NCBI GenBank assembly: GCA_944382715.1
Contig: CALWNC010000004.1
Location: 1 to 64,000, forward strand
Reading direction: 5' to 3'
DNA length: 64,000 nt
Source: an uncultured Clostridia bacterium
GTDB lineage: Bacteria; Bacillota; Clostridia; Christensenellales; UBA1242
Shown here: positions 26,650-37,697 of the stretch, piece after piece
Layout: each line of letters begins with the position of its first letter
Numbering within the stretch: the stretch's first letter is position 1
Translations under genes and position numbers: made by a program
Notes under the pieces: model-generated
Told to the model about the DNA's origin: nothing
What the model saw: the letters and a program-made list of their open reading frames with translations, nothing else
The model's database searches: none

Positions 26650-28950
26650 CTACCTCACTTGATTATAGAATTTTGACGAAAATAACTCCATTTTTTTAGA
26701 TTTAAGCACAATTATTGAATTTAATTTATCATCAAATTCAATGAAATTTAATTCCATAAAAACTATTAAACAATATAAAATTTGACAAGCAGACAAAGTT
26801 TTATCTTTTTGAGCAAGTTTTTCGGCTAATTCTAATACATCATTTGCTTTAATTCCAATAAAGTTTAATACTAATTTATAAACTTTTGCAAAAATTTCCC
26901 TATCTTTTAAAATATTAATGTTTGATGCTTTTATTTCGTTACTTTCAAAAACCTCAAATTTTTGAGAGAAAAAGAGATGTTCTTCTTCAAAATATTTATG
27001 AATAAAAATAATATTTTTATATCCTTCACAAACTTCTAGTTTATAAATTTGTCTAGGAGAAACAAGAATTGTATTTTGACCATTTTTCATAGGTAAACTT
27101 GAAATATATCTATTAACATCAATATTTAAACTTTGCAAAAACTTCAAATCTTCTTGAGTTGATGCAACAATTAATGTTCCATATATGTTCTCTTTAAGTT
27201 TGTTTACAATAATATTGCCCAAATTTTCACAGATATGATATCTAGAAACATTATTAAAATCAAAAATAGAATAATATTTATTGTAAAGTGCCGATAGATA
27301 ATCTTTAGATTCCTCACCTTCCAAATTAGGATTTAAAATTTTAATACCTTTTGATATTATGCTAAGACTTTTTTTATTTCTAAAATATCCAAAATTTAAA
27401 TCTAGGAAAATTAATTTTTCACTATCCGTTTTACAAATACTAGCCGTATCATAGCCATTAAATGACAAAATCATATTATTTTTAGGTGTAATGAATTTAT
27501 AATGTTTAAATGCTTTTTCTGTTACAGGCTCAACAAAAAGCTTTCTTTCTCTAATTGCCAGTATTGGTTTTTCATTATCACAACCAAAAGGTTCAAGCAC
27601 TTCTAATTGCTCTGCAAAGCCTTCATTTAAATCATCTTCTGTAAGCTCTATATCAAATTTGTTCTCGTTTACAATAAAATCTTCAGGTTTCGTAACTTCT
27701 TGTACTTTTTTGTTAAATTCTGTCTTAAAAATATCAAAATCCGTATCTTCAATGGTAAGCCCACAAGCCATTTTATGACCACCAAAATTAACAAGTAAAC
27801 TTGAAAGTGAAGAAATAATTTTATGAATGTCAATGGTTGCTTCAGCAATACTCCTGCCACTACCCTTTAATAAACCATTTTCATCTTTGGTAAAAATAAT
27901 TGTTGGTTTATTAAACTCGTGACTAATTCTTGAAGCTAAAATTCCAAGTACTCCTTCGTGAAAATTACCTTTAATGATTACAGAAGGCTCATTTCTATCA
28001 TACGATTCAAGCTCTTTTTTAATTGAGTTTATTCCCTTTTCAATAGCTCCCAACCTTAATATGTTATCACTTTCCATCTCGGTAAATTTGGCTTCTAATT
28101 CTCTTTCATTTGTTTCAATTAAAAAGTAAAAAACCTTTATTGCATTGTCCATTCTACCACAGGCATTTAACCTTGGTACAATTTTATAGCTTATGTCGCC
28201 TGAGGTTAAGTGTGCAATTTCTAATCGCTTTAATAAAAATTTTATACTAGGCAAAGTCTTACCTTGATTAATTTTTTCAATTCCAAACTTAGCAATAATT
28301 CTATTCTCATCAATAAGAGGTACAATATCGCCAACTGTTGCAATTGCACAAATGTCAATGTATTTAAGTGCTTCTTCTCTACCAGCCATTGCCTCTACAA
28401 GTTTAAAGGCAACTCCAGCACCACATAGTGCATCAAAACCATACTTCCCGTCTGGGTCAATTTTTGGGTCAACGACAATGCAGTTAGGGATTTCACTCAG
28501 AGGAATATGATGATCTGTGATAACTATATCAATTCCTTCTTGTTTTAAAAGCTCAACTTCTTCTATTGCTGTTATACCAAGGTCAACAGTTACAATGAGT
28601 TCTGGAGAAAAATTTTCCATAATTTCTTCAATTGCATCTGCTGATATTCCATAACCATTTTCAAAACGATTAGGAATAAAAACATCAACACTTGCACCTA
28701 GTGACTTAAAAAAGAGATAAAGAATCGTTGATGAACAAATACCATCTGAATCATAATCTCCATATATCAAAATCTTTTTATTTTGTTTAATTGCACTTGA
28801 TATTTTACTTACTGCCATATCCATATTTTGCATTGTAATGGCATTTCTTAAATCACTTATACTAGGATTAAGGTACTTATCTTTATCTAATTTAAATTTA
28901 TCAATTCTCTTATCTAAAAAGTCAATAACTCTTTTATCTCTTAATTTCAT
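26650..28950 (-). CDS. recJ: Single-stranded-DNA-specific exonuclease RecJ
   Basis: 5'-to-3' ssDNA exonuclease in recombination and mismatch repair. The DHH domain has YGDYDSDGICS (about residues 61-71) and the signature TDHHIP (about 146). The DHHA1 domain has NFGGHKMACGLTI (about 392). An OB-like region and a C-terminal extension follow; 766 aa is in the range of long Clostridial RecJ. The recJ-rel order after secDF is typical for Clostridia. There is only a weak GGGG ribosome site before the ATG. Confidence 0.95.
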   Translation of the reverse strand: MKLRDKRVIDFLDKRIDKFKLDKDKYLNPSISDLRNAITMQNMDMAVSKISSAIKQNKKILIYGDYDSDGICSSTILYLFFKSLGASVDVFIPNRFENGYGISADAIEEIMENFSPELIVTVDLGITAIEEVELLKQEGIDIVITDHHIPLSEIPNCIVVDPKIDPDGKYGFDALCGAGVAFKLVEAMAGREEALKYIDICAIATVGDIVPLIDENRIIAKFGIEKINQGKTLPSIKFLLKRLEIAHLTSGDISYKIVPRLNACGRMDNAIKVFYFLIETNERELEAKFTEMESDNILRLGAIEKGINSIKKELESYDRNEPSVIIKGNFHEGVLGILASRISHEFNKPTIIFTKDENGLLKGSGRSIAEATIDIHKIISSLSSLLVNFGGHKMACGLTIEDTDFDIFKTEFNKKVQEVTKPEDFIVNENKFDIELTEDDLNEGFAEQLEVLEPFGCDNEKPILAIRERKLFVEPVTEKAFKHYKFITPKNNMILSFNGYDTASICKTDSEKLIFLDLNFGYFRNKKSLSIISKGIKILNPNLEGEESKDYLSALYNKYYSIFDFNNVSRYHICENLGNIIVNKLKENIYGTLIVASTQEDLKFLQSLNIDVNRYISSLPMKNGQNTILVSPRQIYKLEVCEGYKNIIFIHKYFEEEHLFFSQKFEVFESNEIKASNINILKDREIFAKVYKLVLNFIGIKANDVLELAEKLAQKDKTLSACQILYCLIVFMELNFIEFDDKLNSIIVLKSKKMELFSSKFYNQVR

Positions 28951-29143
28951 AATACCCCACTTGATATTAATTTAACACAACTTGCAATAAATTGCAATTA
29001 CATCTTTAAATTTTTGTTACATATAACACCAAATTAGGACAAATTAAAAAAATCTTATCTTAATTATGATGCTAAATAAATTGATTTTTATATTAAAGAA
29101 ATTTTAATAATATTGAGTAATAAATATTTGATTTGCATTAAAA

Positions 29144-29166
29144 AAGAGAAGATAAAATCTTCTCTT
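29144..29166 (-). terminator. Rho-independent terminator of the secD-secF operon
   Basis: A perfect 10-bp stem (AAGAGAAGAT/ATCTTCTCTT) with a 3-base loop and T-run on the minus strand, 9 bases past the secF stop. The gap to recJ (28951-29143) is AT-rich with a TTGCAA inverted repeat at 28982-28997; I see no gene in it. Confidence 0.9.
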
Positions 29167-29174
29167 AAAATTTA

Positions 29175-30185
29175 CTATTTTTCTCCAGCCTTTAATTCTT
29201 TGCTTCTCTTTATTTTTTTCTTAATGGCTTTGTTTACAGTATCATTTCTACTCATTATTGCCTTTCTATTCATCTCACGAATCTCAAGCAATGCAACATA
29301 AGAAGAAGGTCCAATAAGAAGTGATGTGTAAAGAGTAACTATCAGTGCAACTATAATATTAAGAGCAACAATTCTAATTCTAAGTGATGGAATGAAGAAT
29401 AAACATAGAACAAAGATTAAAATTGCCACACAAATGATTAAAAATGGTTTTATTACAGATTTTTCACTCTGTAACATTTTTTCTTGTATTGGAGTTTTAT
29501 CAGTATCTTGCTGTTTATTTGCAAGTCTAAACTTTTCATATATATTAACTAAAACAAGACTCATTATAAGCGATAGGAATAAAACAGCTGATAGTGAGGT
29601 AAGTGATAACTCAATTCGTGTTAATATTATAACTGAAAGATATAAAATAATGTTATGCAAATATGCAATTATAAATGATAGACCAGCAAAAATATCATAT
29701 CTTATCCAGCCAAATACAAAAAAACAAACTGCAACAATAACAAGTGAAAGTCCTAAAAATAGTGCATTTTTAGCAACAACTGATGATGTAATCGCTCCAA
29801 TTGTTACATAATTTTCACTTATTTCTAGGGATTGAGCTATCTCTGATTCAATTTTAGAAATTGTTTCTTCATCAATGTCCCCAGTAAATTGAATTACTAA
29901 ACACTTTCTTGAAAACTGAGTATTTTCTTCTCCTGCAACAAATTTATCTTCAACAAATGATGTGTCAATTGAATAACCATATTTATCCATTACTGTATCA
30001 ATTTTAGAAGTATAAGATGCACGAGTTCCATCATCTGCCATTACAACCTCAAGCTGTTGGCCACCTCCAAGAGATACACCTAGTTTTAATCCAAAGAAGC
30101 CAAGAATAAATAAAGAAACTATAATAGTTAAACAAGAAATAATAGTTGTAATTAAAATTGGATACTTTTTCATTTTAGTTTTCAT
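29175..30185 (-). CDS. secF: Protein-export membrane protein SecF
   Basis: Partner of SecD that uses proton-motive force to aid release of exported proteins. Six membrane segments are predictable: one at about 9-32, then five from about 140 to 295, around a small extracytoplasmic domain. The entry motif reads GVSLGGGQQLEV where SecF usually has GIDFxGGTxxEV, so the Gly pair and Glu are kept but the Asp is Ser. The basic C-terminal tail (KAIKKKIKRSKELK) is cytoplasmic. 336 aa. It starts 1 base after secD. Confidence 0.88.
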   Translation of the reverse strand: MKTKMKKYPILITTIISCLTIIVSLFILGFFGLKLGVSLGGGQQLEVVMADDGTRASYTSKIDTVMDKYGYSIDTSFVEDKFVAGEENTQFSRKCLVIQFTGDIDEETISKIESEIAQSLEISENYVTIGAITSSVVAKNALFLGLSLVIVAVCFFVFGWIRYDIFAGLSFIIAYLHNIILYLSVIILTRIELSLTSLSAVLFLSLIMSLVLVNIYEKFRLANKQQDTDKTPIQEKMLQSEKSVIKPFLIICVAILIFVLCLFFIPSLRIRIVALNIIVALIVTLYTSLLIGPSSYVALLEIREMNRKAIMSRNDTVNKAIKKKIKRSKELKAGEK

Positions 30186-30186
30186 C

Positions 30187-31554
30187 TTATTTACTCTCCT
30201 TTACATCATCATTATCATTTGCCATTTCAAAGCCAATATTTCTCTTTTTTAACATAAATAACTTTGGACCAACCTTATCAAATGAAATACCAATTTTAAC
30301 AAGAAGTGGAATAATTGCAAAATTGGTAATTATACTTAAAAATGAGCAAATGGCAAATACAATAGATGCACTAGAAATCTCACCAAGAGAGAATGCAAAA
30401 ACAATAAGTGAAGATATAAATAAACCAATATTTCCAATAATTGAACTTGCAAAATTCTTTTTGTATGCTGATTCAAGTGAAGCTCCAAAAGACTTTCCAA
30501 GCTCATATTCACTTTTAACTGAACTAGCAAAATTATATGTATAGATATAAATTACTGAAAGCCCTAAAACCATACTAAATATTGAAGTAAAACCAATTTC
30601 TACAGAAGGAATTAAACATAATGCAATTAAAAATAAATAGGAATTAAATAATAATGAAATTAAAATCACTATCGCAAATAATCCAAATTTAATTGCAAAG
30701 AATGCTAGTCCCACAACAATAACAACTGCCAGTGCACTAACAAGTAAAATAAGGGCTGAACTAGAAGCAAAACCATTTTCTTCTGGAGAAGATGCAGAGC
30801 CAAGTGAAGCTAAACTTGAAGACATAGTATTTATAATTGCAGTATTAGAATTAATTTCAATATCCATACAACCAATTATAATTCTATTTTGAAGTGCCAT
30901 TAAGTTTTCATAATCACTATCAGAAAGTGTAAATGAAGTATAGTCAGTAACATCTGAAGCAGAAATAGATTGATTATAACTTCCAAGTATCATATAAATT
31001 GTAGTTGTTTTTTCACATAATGCCTTGTACTGTTCTTGGCCATATTCATTGAATATAATTGACATATAATTTGTGGAGTTATTTGTAAATACTCTAACTT
31101 CTGAAACGCATTCAGTACCATCAACAACAACTGCCCCATCAGTTGATATAGACGAACTTGAACAAAGATAGAATTTTCCAGAAGATATAATTGATAAATC
31201 CGAATATACATCTGAGTATGTTTTGTCACCAGTTGGATAACTTACTTCAACTCTTAGTTTAGAAGAACCAACAGTATAAACATTTACATTTTTATATCCT
31301 TCACCTTCAAAAACCTCTTTAATTTTTGACATTGAATTAACAAGCTGAGTTGAAGTAGGGTTTTCGGTAGTAATGTCATATTCACCATACATTCCACCAA
31401 CAAGGTCTGAAGAAACATTAATTGAGCCTACAAGTGAAACATAAGTGTTTGAGCCAAAAGTCATAGGAACAAAACTAACTAAAAATCCTACAACTAAAAT
31501 TATACAAATTATTATTGAAGCAACAATTGTCGTGCCTTTACTTAATTTTCTCAT
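30187..31554 (-). CDS. secD: Protein translocase subunit SecD
   Basis: Sec accessory subunit with an N-terminal membrane helix (about 10-32), a P1 extracytoplasmic domain (SSDLVGGMYGEYDI, then KIKEVFEGEGYKNVNVYTVGSSKLRVEV) and a C-terminal block of five membrane helices (about 262-435). 455 aa. This region is more divergent than in model SecD but order and topology are clear. It is transcribed from a promoter at 31586-31615 together with secF. In many Clostridia scfA/scfB (SCIFF system) lie between the TIGR04086 gene and secD; none is found here. Confidence 0.88.
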   Translation of the reverse strand: MRKLSKGTTIVASIIICIILVVGFLVSFVPMTFGSNTYVSLVGSINVSSDLVGGMYGEYDITTENPTSTQLVNSMSKIKEVFEGEGYKNVNVYTVGSSKLRVEVSYPTGDKTYSDVYSDLSIISSGKFYLCSSSSISTDGAVVVDGTECVSEVRVFTNNSTNYMSIIFNEYGQEQYKALCEKTTTIYMILGSYNQSISASDVTDYTSFTLSDSDYENLMALQNRIIIGCMDIEINSNTAIINTMSSSLASLGSASSPEENGFASSSALILLVSALAVVIVVGLAFFAIKFGLFAIVILISLLFNSYLFLIALCLIPSVEIGFTSIFSMVLGLSVIYIYTYNFASSVKSEYELGKSFGASLESAYKKNFASSIIGNIGLFISSLIVFAFSLGEISSASIVFAICSFLSIITNFAIIPLLVKIGISFDKVGPKLFMLKKRNIGFEMANDNDDVKESK

Positions 31555-31585
31555 TTCACAATTTCCTTATAATAAATTCTAGCAT

Positions 31586-31615
31586 ATTATACCCCAATTA
31601 TACCAGTAAGGTCAA
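31586..31615 (-). promoter_or_regulatory. Sigma-A-type promoter for secD-secF
   Basis: Minus strand: -35 TTGACC (31610-31615), 18-base spacer, -10 TATAAT (31586-31591). Predicted leader about 25 bases containing an AAGGA ribosome site. Confidence 0.8.
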
Positions 31616-31715
31616 CTTATTATAGAAAATTTTTTACAATTTTTTTTAGTTTATAACATTTATATAAAAAATATTATTCTTATATTAATTTAAAAATATT
31701 ATTGTTAATAAAAAA

Positions 31716-31740
31716 GGCATTGTAATAAAAATACAATGCC
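31716..31740 (-). terminator. Rho-independent terminator of the TIGR04086-like gene
   Basis: A perfect 9-bp stem (GGCATTGTA/TACAATGCC) with a 7-base loop, then a T-run on the minus strand, 27 bases past the stop. Confidence 0.88.
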
Positions 31741-31766
31741 AATTTAAAAATTTTAATAAATTATTT

Positions 31767-32162
31767 TTATTTTCTATTAACTTTAATAATCCCTACAATA
31801 GCACCAAGCAATATTGAAGAAGCTAAATCAAGTAATGTTGTTAAATCTAATGCAAAAGATTTTGCAAGGAAAGAAAATACCACAAAAGCCAAGATTGTAT
31901 AGAAAAAACCAAACAGCCCACCTTTTACTAATCCCTTACTAGTACCTTTAATAGCTATTAAACTACCCACAATCACACTTAAATATTTAATGACAAAGGT
32001 TATTGGCACTACAAGACTTTCAGGTAAATCGAACCATTTTAACAAAAGAGCAAAGATAATTACAAGTCCCAAACTCACAAGCATTGATACAATTAAGCCT
32101 TTAAGATAATCTATAACAACATTTGTACTATTAAAATTTTCAGTTTTTGAATTTGCAAACAT
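31767..32162 (-). CDS. TIGR04086-like small membrane protein
   Basis: 131 aa with four predicted membrane helices (about 12-32, 42-62, 69-92 and 105-126). Gly-rich helix turns (GSLIAIKGTSKGLVKGGLFG) are typical of the TIGR04086 family, which in Clostridia lies between yajC and secD as here. Function is unknown. GAGGT lies 7 bases before the ATG. The assignment rests on topology, pattern and synteny rather than a catalytic motif. Confidence 0.72.
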   Translation of the reverse strand: MFANSKTENFNSTNVVIDYLKGLIVSMLVSLGLVIIFALLLKWFDLPESLVVPITFVIKYLSVIVGSLIAIKGTSKGLVKGGLFGFFYTILAFVVFSFLAKSFALDLTTLLDLASSILLGAIVGIIKVNRK

Positions 32163-32214
32163 AACTTTACCTCTAATAAATATATATTCAAAGGAAAAGA
32201 CTATATTACAAAAT

Positions 32215-32239
32215 AAAAATGGGAAATTTTCCCATTTTT
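32215..32239 (-). terminator. Rho-independent terminator of yajC
   Basis: A 10-bp stem (AAAAATGGGA/TCCCATTTTT) with a short A/T loop; A- and T-runs on both sides suggest it can work in either direction. It lies 29 bases after the yajC stop. Confidence 0.8.
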
Positions 32240-32267
32240 TAGCGATTTTTAATTTGAATCATTGTGA

Positions 32268-32861
32268 TTATGAATTTGTACGCTTCTTTGATTTAACACT
32301 TGATTTTCTTGAAGTAGATTTTTTAGTTTGCTTCTTCTCTTCTTCTTTTGGCTCTTCAGAAGTATCTTCTAGTTCTGAATTAGCTTCGATACTTTCTGTT
32401 AAATTTTCTAATTTACTATTTTCATTCTTTTCAGGTTCCTCACTAGTCAAAGATTCATTTTCGTTTTCGCCATCTTGACCTTGAGTTTCTTCGCTTATAG
32501 ATTCACTTTGTTTTTCTTCAGATTGTGTTTCAGTAGCTTTAGTAGACTTTAAAACGCAATAAATCATACTCATATCAAACTCCATATATGATTTTTCGTT
32601 TTTAGAACCAGTTTCAAGAATTATTGTTTTAATTTCACCTTTGTCAGAGATACTTTTTACCCTTCCAATAATTCCACCAGCAGTTTTTACTAAATCCCCA
32701 ACATTGATAGAATTTATCATAGCTTCATATTCTTTTGTCTTTCTTCTTTGAGAGATGTAAGGCACAATTAGCATGGCAATTAATACAACGATTAATATAA
32801 CATAAATAAATATGTTACCTGTCTGATTTGTTGCTTCGCCTTCACATAAAAAATTAATCAT
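32268..32861 (-). CDS. yajC: Preprotein translocase subunit YajC with extended tail
   Basis: Small single-span partner of SecDF. Membrane helix at about residues 17-36, then the conserved block QRRKTKEYEAMINSINVGD and VKTAGGIIGRV (about 55-65). Normal YajC is 85-110 aa. This one has about 90 extra residues: an acidic Glu/Ser/Gln region ending in a basic Lys/Arg/Ser tail (KKSTSRKSSVKSKKR). The tail is likely disordered and cytoplasmic. It sits between tgt and the TIGR04086-like gene, the usual Clostridial place. A TATTTT-ACTCC leader gives a clear GGAG site before the ATG. Confidence 0.92.
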   Translation of the reverse strand: MINFLCEGEATNQTGNIFIYVILIVVLIAMLIVPYISQRRKTKEYEAMINSINVGDLVKTAGGIIGRVKSISDKGEIKTIILETGSKNEKSYMEFDMSMIYCVLKSTKATETQSEEKQSESISEETQGQDGENENESLTSEEPEKNENSKLENLTESIEANSELEDTSEEPKEEEKKQTKKSTSRKSSVKSKKRTNS

Positions 32862-33021
32862 ATTTTACTCCTTTATAAATAACTAGAAATATTTTAACAA
32901 AAAATTGTAGTTTATGCAATAAAATTTTTAAGCATAAAACAAAACAGAATGTATTTTTTGTCACAAAATGAAACTTGTTAGTAAAAATTATCACAATTGT
33001 TTGACGCTTTTTACAATTCAA

Positions 33022-34155
<1,134 letters not shown>

Positions 34156-34178
34156 TTATTTACTTTATTTTATTATTA

Positions 34179-35210
34179 TCAACAAAAGAAACAACAGTCA
34201 CCAAAACTAAAAAATCTGTATTTTTTTTCAACTGCTTCCTTATAAATTTCAAGAGTTTTATCTTTTCCGATAAATGCCGACACAAGCATAATTAAAGTAC
34301 TTTCTGGCAAGTGAAAATTTGTAATAAGTGCATCTACAAATTTAATCTCAACTCCCGGATAAATAAAAATGTCCGTTTCTTTTTTTACTGGATTTATATG
34401 TCCTTTTTTATCTGACGCAGCTTCAAGTGTTCTAACAGTTGTTGTACCCACTGCAATTATCCTTTTACCTAAACTTTTTGCCATATTTAGTCTTTTGGCA
34501 ACTTCTTCAGTAACTACAATCTCTTCACTATGCATTTTGTGATTTAATGCATTTTCTTCTGAAACTGGTCTAAAAGTTCCAAGCCCAACTTGAAGAGTAA
34601 CTTCTTCAATTTGAACACCCTTTTCTCTGATTTTATCAAGCAACTCTGGAGTAAAATGAAGTCCAGCAGTAGGAGCTGCACTAGAACCTTTTATCTTAGA
34701 ATAAACTGTCTGATATTCTTCATCGTCTTCAAGGTTTTTGTGAATATATGGTGGAAGTGGTATTTTACCTATTTTGTCAAATTCTTCTTCAAGTGTGCCA
34801 TTTTTTACATTAAAAGAGATTATTCTTCCACCTATTTCCTCTTGATTTGCAATAACTTCACAGGTTAAATTATCTGAAAAAATTAACCTTGTTCCAACAG
34901 GTGCTTTTTTGGCAGGACGCATCAATACTTCATAATCAGTAAGATTTAGCCTTTTAAGTAAAAAAACTTCAATTCTTGCACCAGTAACCTTATTCGCAAA
35001 AAGCCTTGCAGGAATAACCCTTGTATTATTAATTACAAGAACATCATTTGGGGATAAGTAATCTATAATATCTCTAAAAATTTTGTGTTCAATTTTGTCT
35101 GTGTCCTTATGATAAACTAGCATTCTTGCCGAATCTCTAGGACTGGCAGGTGTTTGTGCAATTAACTCTTCTGGTAAATCATAGTAAAAATCGTGTGTTT
35201 TAAGTTCCAT
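34179..35210 (-). CDS. queA: S-adenosylmethionine:tRNA ribosyltransferase-isomerase
   Basis: Transfers the ribosyl group of SAM to preQ1-tRNA, making epoxyqueuosine. 343 aa. Recognised by FYYDLPEELIAQTPASPRDSARML at the start, the block NNTRVIPARLF, and GSSAAPTAGLHFT plus ITNFHLPESTLIMLVSAF. It follows ruvB after a 212-base gap (35211-35422). That gap is AT-rich with a weak AACTTT/AAAGTT hairpin (a possible ruvB terminator) and no gene that I can see. Confidence 0.97.
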   Translation of the reverse strand: MELKTHDFYYDLPEELIAQTPASPRDSARMLVYHKDTDKIEHKIFRDIIDYLSPNDVLVINNTRVIPARLFANKVTGARIEVFLLKRLNLTDYEVLMRPAKKAPVGTRLIFSDNLTCEVIANQEEIGGRIISFNVKNGTLEEEFDKIGKIPLPPYIHKNLEDDEEYQTVYSKIKGSSAAPTAGLHFTPELLDKIREKGVQIEEVTLQVGLGTFRPVSEENALNHKMHSEEIVVTEEVAKRLNMAKSLGKRIIAVGTTTVRTLEAASDKKGHINPVKKETDIFIYPGVEIKFVDALITNFHLPESTLIMLVSAFIGKDKTLEIYKEAVEKKYRFFSFGDCCFFC

Positions 35211-35422
35211 AATTTTTCCTTTAAATTAAAACTTCAATTTTATTTTTTGTAAAACTTAAATTAATTAACATTTATAAGTTTAAATTTAACCATTAGATAA
35301 TTGTGCTATCATTTTAGATTTTAAATTTAATCATAAAATTTATTTAACTTTTTAAAGTTATAATAAGTTAACAAAATGTTAAAAAATTTAAATTTTAGCT
35401 AAATTTTAACAATTTATAGTAA

Positions 35423-36508
35423 TTATTTCATAATTTCTTCAATTTTATATCCTAAATGTTTAAAGGCTGGTTCTAACGGAATACGACCTCTTGGAGTTCT
35501 AGCAATAAATCCAATTTGAAGTAGATATGGCTCATAAACATCTTCAATTGTTTCTGGTTCCTCACCAGTTACTGCTCCAAGAGTATCAAGTCCAACCGGT
35601 TTACCTTTAAAATTTTCAATCATAGTTTTTAGCATTTTTCTGTCAACGGCATCAAGTCCAAGTTCATCAATATCCATTTTAGAAAGAGCAAGAGTTGTAA
35701 TTTTCTCATTAATCTTACCATCACTAAAAACATCTGCAAAATCTCTAACTCTTTTTAACATTCTATTTGCTATTCTTGGAGTTCCTCTACATCTAGAGCT
35801 AATAAGCTTTGCTGATTCTGTGTCTATTTCTGCCCCAAGAATTTTAGCTGACCTAAGAACAATCTCTTCAAGTTCAGATGGTTTGTAAAGTTCTAACTTA
35901 CAAATTACGCCAAATCTATCTCTAAGTGGTCCAGTTATCATTCCTGCTTTTGTTGTAGCTCCAACCAAAGTAAACTCTGGAAGATTTATACGCATAGTTC
36001 TAGCACTTGGACCCTTACCAATTATATAGTCAAGAGCGTGGTCTTCCATAGCAGGATATAAAATTTCCTCAACGCTATGGTTAAGTCTATGAATTTCATC
36101 AATAAAGAGAACATCATTTTCATTTAAGTTAGTTAAAATTGAAGCCAAATCGCAGGGCTTTTCAATTGCAGGCCCCGACGTTTGTTTAAAGTTTGCACCC
36201 ATTTCATTTGCAATAATTGAAGCAAGCGTAGTTTTACCAAGACCAGCTGGACCATACAAAAGCACATGATCAAGAGCTTCGCCCCTTTTTTTTGCTGCAG
36301 AAATATATACCATTAAATTTTCCTTAACTTGTGTTTGTCCAATGTATTCATTAAATGTCTTTGGTCGTAAAACATTTTCTATCACTTCATCATTAAACTG
36401 TTTACTAGCAGACAAAAATCTTTCATCTTCACTCAAATACTCTCCAGAATTTCCTTTCATGGAGCTTTGAATTAAATTATCATATCCATTTTCTTCGTAA
36501 TCACTCAT
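35423..36508 (-). CDS. ruvB: Holliday junction branch migration helicase RuvB
   Basis: AAA+ motor that drives branch migration with RuvA. Walker [12 protein letters not shown] (about residue 85) and Walker [10 protein letters not shown] (about 134) are present. Sensor block [18 protein letters not shown] and C-terminal winged helix ([11 protein letters not shown]) follow. 361 aa, slightly long because of an N-terminal extension. It starts 10 bases after ruvA. Confidence 0.98.
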   Translation of the reverse strand: MSDYEENGYDNLIQSSMKGNSGEYLSEDERFLSASKQFNDEVIENVLRPKTFNEYIGQTQVKENLMVYISAAKKRGEALDHVLLYGPAGLGKTTLASIIANEMGANFKQTSGPAIEKPCDLASILTNLNENDVLFIDEIHRLNHSVEEILYPAMEDHALDYIIGKGPSARTMRINLPEFTLVGATTKAGMITGPLRDRFGVICKLELYKPSELEEIVLRSAKILGAEIDTESAKLISSRCRGTPRIANRMLKRVRDFADVFSDGKINEKITTLALSKMDIDELGLDAVDRKMLKTMIENFKGKPVGLDTLGAVTGEEPETIEDVYEPYLLQIGFIARTPRGRIPLEPAFKHLGYKIEEIMK

Positions 36509-36518
36509 AAATCACCCA

Positions 36519-37130
36519 TTATTTCAAATTTCTAAAGCACGCAACAACAAGTTCTTCACTTGTCATTCCTTGTACAAAATTCCTTTTTGCAATCTCAACA
36601 GCTTGAGACTTTTGAAGTCCAGCCTGAACTAAAACATCACTAGCCTCATCAATCTCTTTAGAAAGGACTGTAACTAAGTTTATAGGAGCACTTTCACTTG
36701 CAGTTAAAAGTGTTTCAAGACTGCCTACATTTCCAAGTTTATTTCCAAGTTCAAGAACAATCCTTTCTGCAGTCTTTTTGCCAAGTCCCTTTATACTTGA
36801 AAGTGATTTGATATCAGATGTAGTTATTGCCGTAACAAGCTTTTCAAGTGGAAGACCAGATAGAATTGTAATTGCCATCTTTGGACCAACACCACTAACT
36901 AACATTAAATCATTAAACATTTCTTTCTCAAGCTTATCTTTGAAGCCAAATAAACACATTGCATCTTCCCTAACATGTAAGTAGGTTAATATAGTTTGAG
37001 ATTCTTGTTTTCCGTCTAACGAGAAAACTGTGTAACTTGAGCAGGTCACCTCAAAAGATACTGCCCCAGTATCAACAATTAAAGTATTATCGTCTAATCT
37101 ATTAATCTTTCCAGTTAAAGAATATATCAT
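36519..37130 (-). CDS. ruvA: Holliday junction branch migration complex subunit RuvA
   Basis: Junction-binding tetramer that loads RuvB. N-terminal OB domain (MIYSLTGKINRLDDNTLIVDTG), two helix-hairpin-helix motifs (LVSGVGPKMAITIL and SIKGLGKKTAERIVLEL), and a C-terminal RuvB-binding domain after a short linker. 203 aa. Its start overlaps the ruvC stop by 4 bases, so the two are translationally coupled. Confidence 0.97.
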   Translation of the reverse strand: MIYSLTGKINRLDDNTLIVDTGAVSFEVTCSSYTVFSLDGKQESQTILTYLHVREDAMCLFGFKDKLEKEMFNDLMLVSGVGPKMAITILSGLPLEKLVTAITTSDIKSLSSIKGLGKKTAERIVLELGNKLGNVGSLETLLTASESAPINLVTVLSKEIDEASDVLVQAGLQKSQAVEIAKRNFVQGMTSEELVVACFRNLK

Positions 37131-37690
37131 AATTTATTTTTCCTTTTTAATAGAGTGCTAATATCATTTTTCTTTAAGTTATTGTTGGTATAAATAGTAA
37201 TTTCCGAATTAATCAATTTTGTATTGGTCTGAGCCAAACATAGAGCAACAGCTAAAGCATCAGCTGCATCATCTGGTTTTGGAGTTTCTTTAAGATTTAA
37301 AATGGATTTAGTCATATACTGGACCTGTTTTTTTTCTGCTTTTCCATAACCAGTTATTGATTGCTTTATCTGAACAGGCGTAAACTCAAATAGTTTTGGT
37401 ACATATTGAATAGCTGTACAAAGAATAACACCTCTTGCCTCAGCAACTGCTATACCCGTAGTAATATTTTGATTAAAAAACAATTCTTCAACTGCAATTG
37501 CATCGGGTTTAAATTTAGAAATTAAAGCTTTCATACCATCTTGTATCATTGCAAGTCTAACGGGAAAATCTTCATCTTTTGGAGTGTTAATTGCTCCATA
37601 ATCAATAACTTTCAGTTTATTAGTTGCAGTTTTTTCAATAACCCCATAGCCTACTATTGCATATCCCGGGTCAATTCCTAAAATTATCAT
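37127..37690 (-). CDS. ruvC: Crossover junction endodeoxyribonuclease RuvC
   Basis: Resolves Holliday junctions by paired cleavage. RNase H fold with acidic residues in ILGIDPGYAIVGYG (Asp7), VEELFF (Glu about 68) and the C-terminal KPDDAADALAVAL. 187 aa. First gene of ruvC-ruvA-ruvB. No ribosome site is seen, and the -10 box lies only 7 bases before the ATG, so the message appears leaderless. Confidence 0.97.
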   Translation of the reverse strand: MIILGIDPGYAIVGYGVIEKTATNKLKVIDYGAINTPKDEDFPVRLAMIQDGMKALISKFKPDAIAVEELFFNQNITTGIAVAEARGVILCTAIQYVPKLFEFTPVQIKQSITGYGKAEKKQVQYMTKSILNLKETPKPDDAADALAVALCLAQTNTKLINSEITIYTNNNLKKNDISTLLKRKNKL

Positions 37691-37697
37691 ACATTTG

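Noticed and set aside
28982-28997. TTGCAA inverted repeat upstream of recJ as an operator
   Set aside because: Short, AT-rich and not clearly placed against a promoter; likely by chance in this composition.
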